A stretch of 64,000 nt of DNA from Pleionea litopenaei (lineage in GTDB: Bacteria; Pseudomonadota; Gammaproteobacteria; Enterobacterales; Kangiellaceae), in contig NZ_CP133548.1 in NCBI RefSeq assembly GCF_031198435.1, positions 3,506,001 through 3,570,000 of the forward strand, written 5' to 3'. The notes under the pieces are model-generated. The model had not been told where the DNA came from. It saw only the letters and a list, made by a program, of their open reading frames with translations, and searched no databases. Made by a program: the position numbers and the translations under genes. Positions 52,401-61,458 of the stretch are shown here, in pieces; position 1 is the first letter of the stretch; every line of letters begins with the position of its first letter.

Positions 52401-54329
52401 TGCAGTATCTGGTTGTTCAATCAAGATTACTCTGAACTAAGAAACATTGGACTCTATTCATCAAGCACGGACTCTGTGTCTGAAGGAACCGTGCTCAAGC
52501 AAAAGGATTACCCCAAGTATTTCGCAGCTATTTTGCGGCGCTCCCATATTTCTGCTCCCGATGCCAAAAAGCATCCTGATACAGAAGAGTTTGGTGACAG
52601 CTACCTCGAGCCCCTAAATACTTACTCTCTGCTTGACGCTATTATTCCGGGTGGTGATGGCATTGTTGGTGTGGTGTGCGCTGAAGCTACCAACGAAATT
52701 AAGTATTGGAGCCAAAGTGAAGAAAGTTTTTTAATTTCAATCGGCACGCTAACCGGTGGTGTTTTTGCGACGGAACAACGTAAACGAACAGAGAAAAACT
52801 TAATTCAGGCAAAAGAAGTCGCGGAAAAAGCAGCATTAGCGAAAAGTGAATTTCTCGCCAGCATGAGTCACGAAATTAGAACGCCAATGAACGGCGTGCT
52901 CGGAATGTTGAGTTTATTGAAGCAGCAAAAAATGGGTGTTTCGCAAGCTCATCAGGTGAAACTGGCCTATAACTCAGCCGAAACGTTACTGATGGTGATT
53001 AATGACATTCTTGATTTTTCAAAAATAGAAGCTGGAAAGCTTGATATTGAGCAAGTGGAATTCGATCTTTTAGAGTTTCTTGGTTCAGTGATGGAATCCT
53101 TTGCGCTAAAAGCCGAAGAAAAAAACATAGAGCTAATTTTAGATACTCACACATTAGAACATAAGCGAGTCACCAGTGATCCCGCCAGGCTGCGACAGAT
53201 ACTCAATAACTTAATTGGCAATGCGATTAAATTTACGAACCGTGGCAGTATTCGAGTTGAGATGACTGAAATTGGTCCTGCGTCAAGACGGCGACTTGAA
53301 TGTCGAGTAACCGATACGGGAATCGGAATACCAAAAGAAAAGCAAAGTGATTTATTTGAAGCCTTTACGCAGGCCGATGCGTCGACGACGAGACAATACG
53401 GCGGTTCAGGACTGGGTTTAGCCATTGTCAAACGATTGTGTCAATTGATGGGGGGCGATATTTCGGTCAGTAGTGAAGTTGGCAATGGCAGCAGTTTTAT
53501 TTTCGAAGTCGAATTATTTGGATACGGCGACGTGATTACCGATTCTTATAAGGACCTGGCGGGGACGAATATTGTAATTGCGATGAAATCACTCGAAGCT
53601 AAAAAGGTTATGGTTGATAGTTTAGCGACTCTTGGATGCGTGACTCATCAATGGAAAAAAGGACTTAATATTTCTCAGTCTCTATCGTTTATCATTGATG
53701 AATTTACCTATCTTACGGAAAAAGAAGCGATCGAAAGTTGGACGAGAGAGAATCAAGATTTCATTCAAAGAATGGTGCTTTTGCAAAAGATCAGCAGCGA
53801 AGTGACCTTTAGTTTATTACCAAAGGATATACCGACTAAAAAGCTATTTATACCGGCGAAGCCGAGTGATCTTTACTCTGCGCTTCTGTCTCAATTAAAT
53901 ACTTCTGATTCAACGGAGCAAGCCATACAAAGTTACCCTGATTTAGGTTTGAATAGAATACTGTTGGTTGAAGATAACAGAGTCAATCAAACCGTCGCTA
54001 AAGCGATGCTTAAGAAACTCGGAATTAAAGTCGACATTGCCAACAACGGCGAAGAGGCATTAGTCAAGCTGCGTAGCGAGAATGATTACTCAGTGGTGTT
54101 AATGGACTGTCAGATGCCAATAATGGACGGGTACGAAGCTACTCGAGCGATTCGTACCGATGAAACATTAGTCAGTAAACGAGGCATTCCGATTATTGCG
54201 TTAACGGCAAACGCCTTAAAGGGTGATCGAGAGAAGTGTTTAGCATCGGGGATGGATGACTACTTAAGTAAACCTTTGTCTATCGATAAGTTGCAAGAAA
54301 AACTAAGTTATTGGAGCCACCATCAGTAA
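49470..54329 (+). CDS. Hybrid sensor histidine kinase with CHASE, five PAS and GAF domains
   Basis: This 1619-residue inner-membrane sensor has a periplasmic CHASE domain (about 50-220) between helices near 15-36 and 280-300. Five PAS domains follow (about 315-930; for example NTSLIINCIAND and GVLITDVQEHIEWCNQAFE), then a GAF domain (945-1100). The HisKA helix has phospho-acceptor H1134 in ASMSHEIRTPMNG, and the ATPase domain has NLIGNAIKFT, DTGIGIP and GGSGLGLAI. The C-terminal receiver has D1546 in LMDCQMPIMDG. It abuts the next kinase gene with no gap, so they are one operon. The ATG at 49497 is an alternative start. Confidence 0.9.
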   Translation: MSIKTKTNPMARQGWYWIVSALCALVLLYLSVWASSVYQEQQKQALRASVIAQLGTLRAQIEGRLISDFQLTRGLASALATTNTLSQRDFEVLAKPLFESSKDLINLGAAPDLVLSYVYPLQGNEKAIGLNYLTHPTQKDAALRARDSRQVVVTGPLTLLQGGEGLIARFPIYRDLNINSNANSNADSESSDEAFWGLLSVVLNVDRVYEKSGLLEYSKRYDLALANVLDDGQERFFFGNAKVKQSDPVSFEIVLPGQVWKMYGVPQQGWQGAINDLHQMQWVIFSLAAIIWLGIVSALSFYRRHLASEARLQVLFDLSPLGMALVDHTNSRVIECNKAFAKPLGYSQEEIVDQNIATLTPEKYQVQDLLQAKKLDENGSFGPYEKELIRKDASLVPVEMSGVRFDDVSGKALVWSILEDLSYRRIYEKVLRANADELALVMESTAVGIWDWQVQTGDVTFNERWAEIVGYRLEELRPISIQTWINLVHPDDRQISEERLNLHWRGKVERYECEARMRHKSGRWVWVLDTGRVVEWQDDGSPKRMIGTHIDITDRKETEQALKASILEIETFFNTSLIINCIANDQGYFEKINPVLEVVLGYSQKELLSRPFLDWVHEEDREATQEAFSKLLENEKIEDFVNRYIAKNGELKYLRWSASKEQTTGKIYAAAVDITERVGKDRELKRLSKIAAQTSNGVLITDVQEHIEWCNQAFEKISGYSLAEIKGKKPKDFLQGEKTNHAVTSKIAKKLKGGEGFDEELLNYHKDGTPYWVRVQCSPLKNEAGEITGFMAFEIDITIEKENKRLLDEQQKTLENMSSLARIGAWEVNLLTSQVYWSNMTKIIHEVPEDYQPKLDTAINFYKEGESREKISSLVERCIQFGEPYEAELQLITAKGKEIWVMAKGDAEFKDGECVRLFGSFQDIDQRKRSEVEGQKVARLNQAIAELTVEREVLGGNLEQAKTQIMKTVCQTLEIERCSIWLFNQDYSELRNIGLYSSSTDSVSEGTVLKQKDYPKYFAAILRRSHISAPDAKKHPDTEEFGDSYLEPLNTYSLLDAIIPGGDGIVGVVCAEATNEIKYWSQSEESFLISIGTLTGGVFATEQRKRTEKNLIQAKEVAEKAALAKSEFLASMSHEIRTPMNGVLGMLSLLKQQKMGVSQAHQVKLAYNSAETLLMVINDILDFSKIEAGKLDIEQVEFDLLEFLGSVMESFALKAEEKNIELILDTHTLEHKRVTSDPARLRQILNNLIGNAIKFTNRGSIRVEMTEIGPASRRRLECRVTDTGIGIPKEKQSDLFEAFTQADASTTRQYGGSGLGLAIVKRLCQLMGGDISVSSEVGNGSSFIFEVELFGYGDVITDSYKDLAGTNIVIAMKSLEAKKVMVDSLATLGCVTHQWKKGLNISQSLSFIIDEFTYLTEKEAIESWTRENQDFIQRMVLLQKISSEVTFSLLPKDIPTKKLFIPAKPSDLYSALLSQLNTSDSTEQAIQSYPDLGLNRILLVEDNRVNQTVAKAMLKKLGIKVDIANNGEEALVKLRSENDYSVVLMDCQMPIMDGYEATRAIRTDETLVSKRGIPIIALTANALKGDREKCLASGMDDYLSKPLSIDKLQEKLSYWSHHQ

Positions 54330-57300
54330 ATGAACTCAGCAATTAAACCTCACAAATCGCTGCCATCTTTCTCGAAAAAGTTGATGCTTTGGTTGTGTGT
54401 TTTTGCCATCTTTCCAAGTTTGCTGACATTGAGTTTTGCATTCTATGGTTTTTCTCAAGCGATCGACGCTGAGGTGAACCAGGAATATTTATCGGCCCAT
54501 CGTACGGAATTAAAGTATTTAGAACAATGGATTATTGATCAGGAATTATTGTCAGAACAAATTAACGATGAGTTACGTGATGATTTTGTTTTAAACGCTC
54601 ATAACTTGAGTAGCGAATATAACTTATCGCACTTAGTGAAATTTGCTTCAGAAAAAGATGAAACTCTACTCGGGGCGTATCTAGAGTCTGACGGTAAAGT
54701 CACAACGCTGTATCGACGTGCCGGTAGCGCGGCCATCTCGTCAGAAGCGTTTTTTGCGATCAGTCCAGTAAAATTTTGGTCCGTGAATAAATCACGCAAT
54801 GAAATTGTTTTGGTCTCGGCAGTAATGGATGAGCAGGAAACCAGTCGAATTGCCTTAGTTTACAATCTGGCCAACCTAAAGTTCTTAGCCAATCGAGAAG
54901 CAAACAGTTTTAGCGATAAGGTACGTGTACTTTTTCAAGACAACCATTTTTTTGGTGAGCAATCATTAAGCCTTGATGAATATAGGTCATTTGTTCAAAA
55001 TGCGGTTAATTCATCAAGCACCGCATTCGATATTGTTAATAAAAAAGCGATTGCAGCGACGGAAGTCGAGTTCGGTCGTGAAAACTTTGTCTTTGTGTCA
55101 ATTTTTGACTATCAGAATATTATCAATTCAAAACGTGAGTTATTGCTGTTTTATCTGGGTGTTTCCGTATTCTCGGTCATCGCAATTTTTTTAATCGCTA
55201 AGTTAGTGGTGGCGCGGTTAAACAAACCCTTACTGGCCTTTGCCGAGTGGGTAGAGTTAGTTGGAAAGGGCGATGATAAAGAACTTCATGCCATTTTTGA
55301 TGTCGCGGAGTTACGAAAAGTTGCTGATCAATTTAATTTTTTATTAAAACAACGTGAACGTTCGAAGCAGGAGTTGGATGCAAGTTTAATTAGAGAGCAA
55401 CGCGCCTTTGAACAAGCGAAACAAATCCGTAATGCTTTAGATTCACATGCCATTGTCGCCATTACTGATGTTAAAGGAAATATAATCTTTGCGAATGATA
55501 AATTTTCGACTATCAGCGGCTACCAAACGGAAGAGTTGATTGGCGAGAATCATCGGTTACTCAATTCTGGCTATCATCCGACCGAATTTTTTATCAATAT
55601 GTATCGACAAATTGCCAGAGGGAATGTTTGGCGGGCAGAAATATGCAATCGTCGTAAAGACGGTGAACTCTACTGGGTAGATACGACTATCTATCCCGTA
55701 CTCGGGTTGAATAAAAAGCCGGAGTCTTACATTGCCATTCGAACGGATATTACTGAATTGAGACGCTCCAAAGAGCGCTTAAGCGAACAAGCTCAATTAT
55801 TAAAAAGTGCGCAGAAACTCGCAAGAATAGGCCATTACTCGCTAAATGTTCAAACAAACACCTGGGAAAGCTCAGATGAGTTGAATTTAATTTTTGGTAT
55901 CAATAAGACATACATAAAAACGACGAGTAGTTGGTTAGACTTGGTAGTATCAGAAGATAGAGAGAAGCTGTTGGATTACATTAAATTTGACTTCTTTAAA
56001 AAGCGGAAAAAATTTGATTTCAGTTATCGAATAAAGAGGCAGTCAGACAGTGAAGTGCGTTGGGTTCATGCGATTGGTGACATACTGTTAGATGAAAATA
56101 ATAGAGTCTCCAAAGTCTTTGGCATAGTTCAAGATATAACTGAACAGCGAATGCACGAAGAAGTCAGGCGAGAAATCTATGAAGCCACCGACGCTAAGTT
56201 TCAAATCACCAGCGTGCTCAACGAATCGGGAACTTTAGACGAGCGCTTAGAAAAGACCTTGAATATTATTTTCTCAATCGAAGGTTTAAATGTTCAAACC
56301 AAGGGCGGAATTTTTCGTTATGACAATGAGTCGCAATGTCTTAAGCTTTGTCATTATCAAGGTGAATTTTCTGAACAATTTCTAGCTGACGAAGAGACTG
56401 TTAAGTTAGGCGATTGTTTATGTGGCAGAGCGGCGGAAAGTGGAGAAATATTAATAAGTGATAATTGTGAGACGGATCATCGTCACGAACATCGTTGGGA
56501 CGATATGAAACCTCATGGACATTACATAGTTCCGCTGATTGAAAGCCAAAAAGAAGGATTGCTAGGTGTTATGTTTTTGTACACTGACATCAACCCTTCG
56601 CGTTCTGAAATTCGGTTGAACCTCTTGAAAGATATTGGTGATTTGATCTCATTGGCCATAGTACGAGACCGAGCCAAAGAAGAGTTGATACGCGCCCAAG
56701 CACAGGCGGAAGACAATAATCGCATTAAAAGTGAGTTCTTAGCCAGTATGAGTCACGAAATTCGCACGCCAATGAACGGTATCATGGGCATGTTTGAATT
56801 GCTTATGAATCAGGGGCTGACTGAGAAGCAACGTCACTACGCATCACTCGGTATGTCGAGCGCTCAATCACTATTGGCGATCATTAATGATATTCTCGAT
56901 TTTTCAAAAATTGAATCTGGAAAACTGATACTAGAAAACATCGAGTTTGACGTTATCTCGCTGCTCTCTGAAATTGTCGAGTCTTATGGTTATCAAGCTC
57001 AGAATAAAAACATTGAATTGATACTTGATGTGAAAGATTGCCACCTGCGTCGCTTATATGGCGACCCTGGAAGAATTCGTCAGGTTGTAAATAATTTGAT
57101 CAGCAATGCTATTAAATTTACGGAACAAGGCGAAGTCGTTTTATATGCGAGTAGCGAACGCAAAAATGGACATGGCCTGTTGTCTTTTGAAGTTTCTGAT
57201 ACCGGCATTGGTATCGCCGAAGAAAAGCAACGGTCATTGTTTTCAAGTTTTACGCAGGCCGACACCTCAACCACGCGAGTTTATGGTGGTACAGGTTTGG

Positions 57301-58292
57301 GGCTGGCCATAGTCAAACAACTGGTCGAGTTGATGCAAGGCAAAGTGGAGTTGAAGAGTCGCTTTGGTGAAGGGTCTAGCTTTACTGTGGAGCTGAAGTT
57401 AGAAGCAAAAGGCAACGACGACCAGTTATCACTTGGTGTGGACTTAAGAAATACCTCTATTTTACTGGTTGACCCAAACAAACGTTTACTCGATGCAACC
57501 GCTGAACAGCTCAAACGCTGGGGCGCGAAGGTTTCGGCTGTAAGCTCCGGGGAGCAAGTGATACGGCAGTTAGCAAATTCAGCAGTCGACATCGTGATCG
57601 TTAATCAATCGTTACCCGATATTGATGTGACTGAATTGGTTAAGGGTGAGCAAATTGAAAAGACGGCACCACAACCTTCTTGGGTGGTCATGACTTCTCT
57701 CGCGACCAGAGGTGACAATCACTTTGTCGATAACAATAATTTTGATTATGTTTTTGCAAAACCTGTGACCCCTCCTGATTTATGGGCGATGTTCGGTGAA
57801 TTACTAAAAATAACTACGCCGCTGAAGAGTCAGTCGATTGTAGGGAGCCGTGATCGCGAGCGAATCACCAGCGATGAAGCCAACTCGATAGCCGGATTAA
57901 AGGTCTTGGTCGCGGAAGATAACAAAGTCAATCAAGTACTCATTCTTACGCTGTTAAAAAAGCATGGTATTCAGGCTTCATTAGCGCAAGACGGTCAAGA
58001 GGTTCTCGATACTTTACACTCTCGAAACGCCTTCGATTTGGTTTTAATGGATTGTCAAATGCCACAGATTGATGGCTATGAGGCAACGCGTAAAATCAGA
58101 GCTGGCGAAGCTGGTCGAGAAGTCAAAGATATTCCCATTGTGGCATTAACGGCGAATGCCATGAAAGGCGATAGGGAGAAATGCATTGCCAGCGGAATGG
58201 ATGATTATTTGACTAAGCCGATTCAACAAGATGCGTTAGTACAAGCGTTACAGCGTTGGGCATTAGTCAAGGTACAATCTCGTCAACGCTAA
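54330..58292 (+). CDS. Hybrid sensor histidine kinase with two receivers, one degenerate
   Basis: This 1320-residue protein has two membrane helices (about 17-40 and 271-295) around a periplasmic sensor region. HAMP-like, two PAS (about 370-610), GAF (630-790), HisKA (H809 in ASMSHEIRTPMNG) and ATPase domains (NLISNAIKFT, DTGIGIA, GGTGLGLAI) follow. The first receiver (1045-1160) has Asn at the phospho-acceptor position (N1092 in IVNQSLPDID), so it cannot be phosphorylated; the second has D1241 in LMDCQMPQIDG and is intact. Both this and the upstream kinase end in very similar receivers, so they probably feed one phosphotransfer partner. Confidence 0.9.
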   Translation: MNSAIKPHKSLPSFSKKLMLWLCVFAIFPSLLTLSFAFYGFSQAIDAEVNQEYLSAHRTELKYLEQWIIDQELLSEQINDELRDDFVLNAHNLSSEYNLSHLVKFASEKDETLLGAYLESDGKVTTLYRRAGSAAISSEAFFAISPVKFWSVNKSRNEIVLVSAVMDEQETSRIALVYNLANLKFLANREANSFSDKVRVLFQDNHFFGEQSLSLDEYRSFVQNAVNSSSTAFDIVNKKAIAATEVEFGRENFVFVSIFDYQNIINSKRELLLFYLGVSVFSVIAIFLIAKLVVARLNKPLLAFAEWVELVGKGDDKELHAIFDVAELRKVADQFNFLLKQRERSKQELDASLIREQRAFEQAKQIRNALDSHAIVAITDVKGNIIFANDKFSTISGYQTEELIGENHRLLNSGYHPTEFFINMYRQIARGNVWRAEICNRRKDGELYWVDTTIYPVLGLNKKPESYIAIRTDITELRRSKERLSEQAQLLKSAQKLARIGHYSLNVQTNTWESSDELNLIFGINKTYIKTTSSWLDLVVSEDREKLLDYIKFDFFKKRKKFDFSYRIKRQSDSEVRWVHAIGDILLDENNRVSKVFGIVQDITEQRMHEEVRREIYEATDAKFQITSVLNESGTLDERLEKTLNIIFSIEGLNVQTKGGIFRYDNESQCLKLCHYQGEFSEQFLADEETVKLGDCLCGRAAESGEILISDNCETDHRHEHRWDDMKPHGHYIVPLIESQKEGLLGVMFLYTDINPSRSEIRLNLLKDIGDLISLAIVRDRAKEELIRAQAQAEDNNRIKSEFLASMSHEIRTPMNGIMGMFELLMNQGLTEKQRHYASLGMSSAQSLLAIINDILDFSKIESGKLILENIEFDVISLLSEIVESYGYQAQNKNIELILDVKDCHLRRLYGDPGRIRQVVNNLISNAIKFTEQGEVVLYASSERKNGHGLLSFEVSDTGIGIAEEKQRSLFSSFTQADTSTTRVYGGTGLGLAIVKQLVELMQGKVELKSRFGEGSSFTVELKLEAKGNDDQLSLGVDLRNTSILLVDPNKRLLDATAEQLKRWGAKVSAVSSGEQVIRQLANSAVDIVIVNQSLPDIDVTELVKGEQIEKTAPQPSWVVMTSLATRGDNHFVDNNNFDYVFAKPVTPPDLWAMFGELLKITTPLKSQSIVGSRDRERITSDEANSIAGLKVLVAEDNKVNQVLILTLLKKHGIQASLAQDGQEVLDTLHSRNAFDLVLMDCQMPQIDGYEATRKIRAGEAGREVKDIPIVALTANAMKGDREKCIASGMDDYLTKPIQQDALVQALQRWALVKVQSRQR

Positions 58293-58354
58293 CCTTTTCT
58301 TCTTAGTTAAGGGTATAATTAGGCCCTATTCTAGTTAACTTGACGTTGCTCCTG

Positions 58355-59212
58355 ATGGACAGAAATTTCGACGATATCGCGCAACACTTTTTCAATAAAG
58401 TACATTCCACTCACAAGGGTGAGCTGCGTCGACGGGTCATTCAACAAGACTTAACGTTGCTCGAAAAGTGGCTCCAACAACCACGACGAGTCGCCGATAT
58501 AGGCGCTGGCTTTGGCGATTTTTGTCGTCGATTCGCACGAGAGGGTCATCAGGTTTGGTACAATGATCTCTCTAAAGAAATGATGCTGCAGGCGCAACGG
58601 CAATTTAATCCAGACGCTCAGTTTAAACCAGGCTCTCCGTTAAAAATAGATTCTCAGTTTAAATCTAACGATCTCACTAATCTTAACTCGGAAAATACCA
58701 ACAGTACTTTGCCGTTTCAGATTGAATGGTCCAATCAACCTTACCAAGAGTTCTTACCTAGCCTCCAGCAACCGGTCGACCTGATTCTTTGTCATGCGGT
58801 GATTGAGTGGCTTGAACAACCCGAGCGGTTGATTCCGACCATTGCGAGTAAATTGGTTGAAGGTGGTTATCTATCACTGTGTTTTTACAATACCGTCGGG
58901 AGAGATTTTAGAAACTTAATCTGCGGCAACTTTCATCATCTCGACCACCAGTCTGAGCGAAAGAGTGATCAAGGCAGTTTAACCCCGAATACCGCTCCTA
59001 CATGGACGCAAATTGCTGAGTGGCTGGAGCAACATCATTTTTCTATCGAGAAGGTTTCTGGTATTCGAGTATTCTCTGACTACGCGACCCAAAAACGTGG
59101 TGGTTTGCTTTTTCCCGAGCAGGTCATTGAACGAGAATTGCAGTATAGTCAGCAAGAGCCCTTTAAGTGGCTTGGTCGATACATTCATGTGTTAGCAACA
59201 AAGGTGAGTTAA
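58355..59212 (+). CDS. cmoM: tRNA 5-carboxymethoxyuridine methyltransferase CmoM-like
   Basis: CmoM methylates carboxymethoxyuridine at the wobble base of some tRNAs, using S-adenosylmethionine. The 285-residue protein starts MDRNFDDIAQHFFNKV, as in the family, so I chose ATG 58355 over the TTG at 58340. The SAM site is VADIGAGFGDF. The family motifs LILCHAVIEWL, LCFYN, and the C-terminal GRYIHVLA are present. It is about 25-30 residues longer than E. coli CmoM because of an inserted low-complexity segment (58601-58690) made of 18-bp repeats. It overlaps yheU by one base. Confidence 0.88.
   Translation: MDRNFDDIAQHFFNKVHSTHKGELRRRVIQQDLTLLEKWLQQPRRVADIGAGFGDFCRRFAREGHQVWYNDLSKEMMLQAQRQFNPDAQFKPGSPLKIDSQFKSNDLTNLNSENTNSTLPFQIEWSNQPYQEFLPSLQQPVDLILCHAVIEWLEQPERLIPTIASKLVEGGYLSLCFYNTVGRDFRNLICGNFHHLDHQSERKSDQGSLTPNTAPTWTQIAEWLEQHHFSIEKVSGIRVFSDYATQKRGGLLFPEQVIERELQYSQQEPFKWLGRYIHVLATKVS
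58601..58690 (+). repeat. Five degenerate 18-bp repeats inside cmoM
   Basis: Units start at 58601, 58619, 58637, 58655 and 58673 and encode six-residue repeats (QFNPDA, QFKPGS, PLKIDS, QFKSND, LTNLNS). They enlarge the protein between the SAM-binding half and the catalytic half without shifting the frame. Confidence 0.75.
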
Positions 59213-59430
59213 TGATCATTCCTTGGCAAGAATTAGATCCGGACACGCTAGATAATGTAATTCGAGAGTATGTGCTCTCGAAACTAGAAGATTATCAGAT
59301 GGAGTCTACGCAGATGTCTGAGTGGATTAATCAAGTAAAAAGTCAGCTTCGTAGCGGTGAAGCGGTTATCGAGTGGAGTGAGGCAAATGAGTCTGTAACC
59401 ATTGTGGAATCTGCTAAGTATTCCGGCTAA
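59212..59430 (+). CDS. yheU: YheU family protein
   Basis: This 72-residue protein has the UPF0270 pattern: IIPWQELDPDTLDNVIREYVLSK, DYQMESTQMSEWINQVKSQL and GEAVIEWSE, with a last VTIVESAKYSG. Its function is unknown. The ATG at 59212 shares its A with the cmoM stop (TAATG), so the two are coupled. The frame is open upstream, but the earlier TTG falls inside cmoM. Confidence 0.9.
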   Translation: MIIPWQELDPDTLDNVIREYVLSKLEDYQMESTQMSEWINQVKSQLRSGEAVIEWSEANESVTIVESAKYSG

Positions 59431-59444
59431 ACTTAGGCTAATAC

Positions 59445-59475
59445 TTGACTCTAGACCTGCTCAAGGGTTTAAATT
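59445..59475 (+). promoter_or_regulatory. MerR-type promoter of the metal efflux operon
   Basis: TTGACT (59445-59450) and TAAATT (59470-59475) are 19 bp apart, the over-long spacer characteristic of MerR-family-controlled promoters. The spacer holds an imperfect dyad (ACTCTAGA at 59448 against ACCCTTGA on the other strand), like operators of CueR/PbrR/CadR-type regulators. No merR gene is in view. Confidence 0.6.
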
Positions 59476-59502
59476 AGCGTCTGAAACGTTGAGGAACAGC
59501 GA

Positions 59503-60015
59503 TTGGTCTCGAAAAACAGCAACCCTATACACTTGATAATGCTACTGGCTTTATTGGCCATGGTGGTAGGGCAAAGTTGTGCTGCTTCGATGGCAATAGT
59601 CATGACCCCGGTTTCAAATAACTCTCAACATCACCAAAATGTAACGAGCAATAAGCATCACTCTACTGAAGAAACTTCAGTCGTCGGTAGCAAGAGTTCG
59701 ATGCTTCACTCCCGGCATATCGATTCACACTCACATTCTTTGACGTCAAACGCCGATCCTATCGTTACTAACGAGTCATCATCGTCGCACCAGTGTTGTG
59801 ACGACTCATCTCTCGCGTTGGATTGTGAAAGCTGCAAGGTGAATGACTTTGTTTCGCTGGTGAAAGATCAATCGAAAGTAAAGTATGTGGAACACGCGGC
59901 TTTGGAAAGTGCGAAGCCTGAAACTTCGGTCTTTATCGCTCACGCTGAATTTATCGCCGTAAGACTTTTTTCCCCTCCCAAGATCTATCTCAATCACTGT
60001 CGTTTTCTCATCTGA
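59503..60015 (+). CDS. His/Cys-rich exported protein at the head of the efflux operon
   Basis: This 170-residue protein has a signal sequence or N-terminal helix (IHLIMLLALLAMVVGQSCAA). A long His- and Ser-rich region follows (NNSQHHQNVTSNKHHSTEE, HSRHIDSHSHS) and a Cys cluster (SHQCCDDSSLALDCESCK). Such proteins bind copper or other soft metals in the periplasm, as at the head of many cus/cop operons. TTG at 59503, eight bases after GAGGAA, is the only good start. The metal is inferred from composition and neighbours. Confidence 0.6.
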   Translation: MVSKNSNPIHLIMLLALLAMVVGQSCAASMAIVMTPVSNNSQHHQNVTSNKHHSTEETSVVGSKSSMLHSRHIDSHSHSLTSNADPIVTNESSSSHQCCDDSSLALDCESCKVNDFVSLVKDQSKVKYVEHAALESAKPETSVFIAHAEFIAVRLFSPPKIYLNHCRFLI

Positions 60016-60090
60016 TTTTTAAATCAATCTCGGTCGCATTAACGTGTCCCAAATGACTGTTATTAAAAATTAGTAAAGAAGGCTTTACCT

Positions 60091-61458
60091 ATGAAATCCA
60101 TGTTCTATGCACTAGCGATTGTTGCGCTATGCAATGAATCATTTTCGGCACCCAATTCAGAATCGATCGACTCGTTAGCTGAAGCTGTTGATCGAGCTTT
60201 GTTGGTGGCGCCGAAAGTGAAGTCCTTACAGGCAGATCAAAGTGCGTATCGTGCCGCTGAGCTAGCCAGTGATCGTTTGCCCAACCCTGAAATTTCACTG
60301 CAGTTGGCCAATTTGCCTATAGACTCCTTTAGCTTTGCCCAAGAACCAATGACGCAAGTTCAATTGGGAATTGTTCAACCGTTAAATCGAGGTGATACGG
60401 TCGAGCTGCAGCAACAAGTGTGGCGACAGAAAATTGTTCAGTCAGAAATGTCTCTACTGAACTATCGGGCAGAAGTAAAGCTAGCAGTCAGCTCTTTGTG
60501 GTTCGAACTATATCGTGTACGACAACAGCTCCTAATTGTTGAAAAAACCAAGGCGCTGTACGCTCAGGCCTTACAAATTGTCAATGCTCGGTATGCAAGT
60601 GCCATAGGGAGCGCTCGACAGAGTAATGTTCTGCAGTCGCAATTGGAGCTGTCTCGGCTCGATGACGATTTACTGCGTTTGAAACAACGAGAACAAAGTA
60701 TTGTGAAGGCATTGAAGGCTTGGATGGGAGACGATGATTTAGCGAATGTTTCTTTTGACCTTCATAAGCAAAAGCCCAGTATTAATATTATACAGCAAGA
60801 ATTAATCGGCCTTCCTTCAAATGAAATGACTCCGCTGTTGTTGCCTTTATTGAATCAACATCCGAAAGTTCAACAGATGCACCAGCAAAGTGAAATCTAT
60901 AAAACGCAATCTCATATTGCTGAACAAGCTCACCAACCACAATGGAAAGTCAGTGCCAGTTATGGACATCGGCAAGACGATTTAAATGGCATGCCAAGAG
61001 ATGATTTTTTTTCCGTCGGTGTTCGTTTTGATTTACCGATTTTTAATCGCTCACAAACCGATCAAGTGGTGGAATCGGCGCGCTATCAAGTTCAATCGAC
61101 TAAATACCAAGTGCGAGACTTGATTAAAACCATGCTCTCTGAGGCTCTGGTGGTGGCTGAAAACTATCAGTGGAATGAGCAGCGTCAAGATCACTTTCAA
61201 AAAACGCTGTTAACGCAAGCTGAGCAACATGCTGAAGCGGCTTTAACCGCCTACACCAATGATGATGGTAGTTTTTCTGACGCCCTAGCCGCGCAAGCTC
61301 AATGGCTTAAATTAAGACTGCAACAACTCGATCTCGAGGTTGAACAACTAAAGTATCAAGCGCAATGGAATTATTTCGTCTCGAATTATCAAGTGCGTCA
61401 AGAGCAATCAAATACAAGTAACAACCGTAAAGTTTCAAACATTGGAGATGAACAATGA
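60091..61458 (+). CDS. Outer membrane efflux protein of the metal RND system (CusC/CzcC-like)
   Basis: This 455-residue TolC-family protein has a signal peptide (MFYALAIVALCNESFSA) and two OEP repeats of long helices (LAEAVDRALLVAPKVKSLQADQSAYRAAELA, known by its ends, and NARYASAIGSARQSNVLQSQLELS). The motif LPNPEISLQLANLP is typical of the CzcC branch. It forms the outer channel for the adaptor and pump encoded next. Its ATGA stop overlaps the adaptor start by 4 bp. The C-terminus is short and charged. Confidence 0.85.
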   Translation: MKSMFYALAIVALCNESFSAPNSESIDSLAEAVDRALLVAPKVKSLQADQSAYRAAELASDRLPNPEISLQLANLPIDSFSFAQEPMTQVQLGIVQPLNRGDTVELQQQVWRQKIVQSEMSLLNYRAEVKLAVSSLWFELYRVRQQLLIVEKTKALYAQALQIVNARYASAIGSARQSNVLQSQLELSRLDDDLLRLKQREQSIVKALKAWMGDDDLANVSFDLHKQKPSINIIQQELIGLPSNEMTPLLLPLLNQHPKVQQMHQQSEIYKTQSHIAEQAHQPQWKVSASYGHRQDDLNGMPRDDFFSVGVRFDLPIFNRSQTDQVVESARYQVQSTKYQVRDLIKTMLSEALVVAENYQWNEQRQDHFQKTLLTQAEQHAEAALTAYTNDDGSFSDALAAQAQWLKLRLQQLDLEVEQLKYQAQWNYFVSNYQVRQEQSNTSNNRKVSNIGDEQ

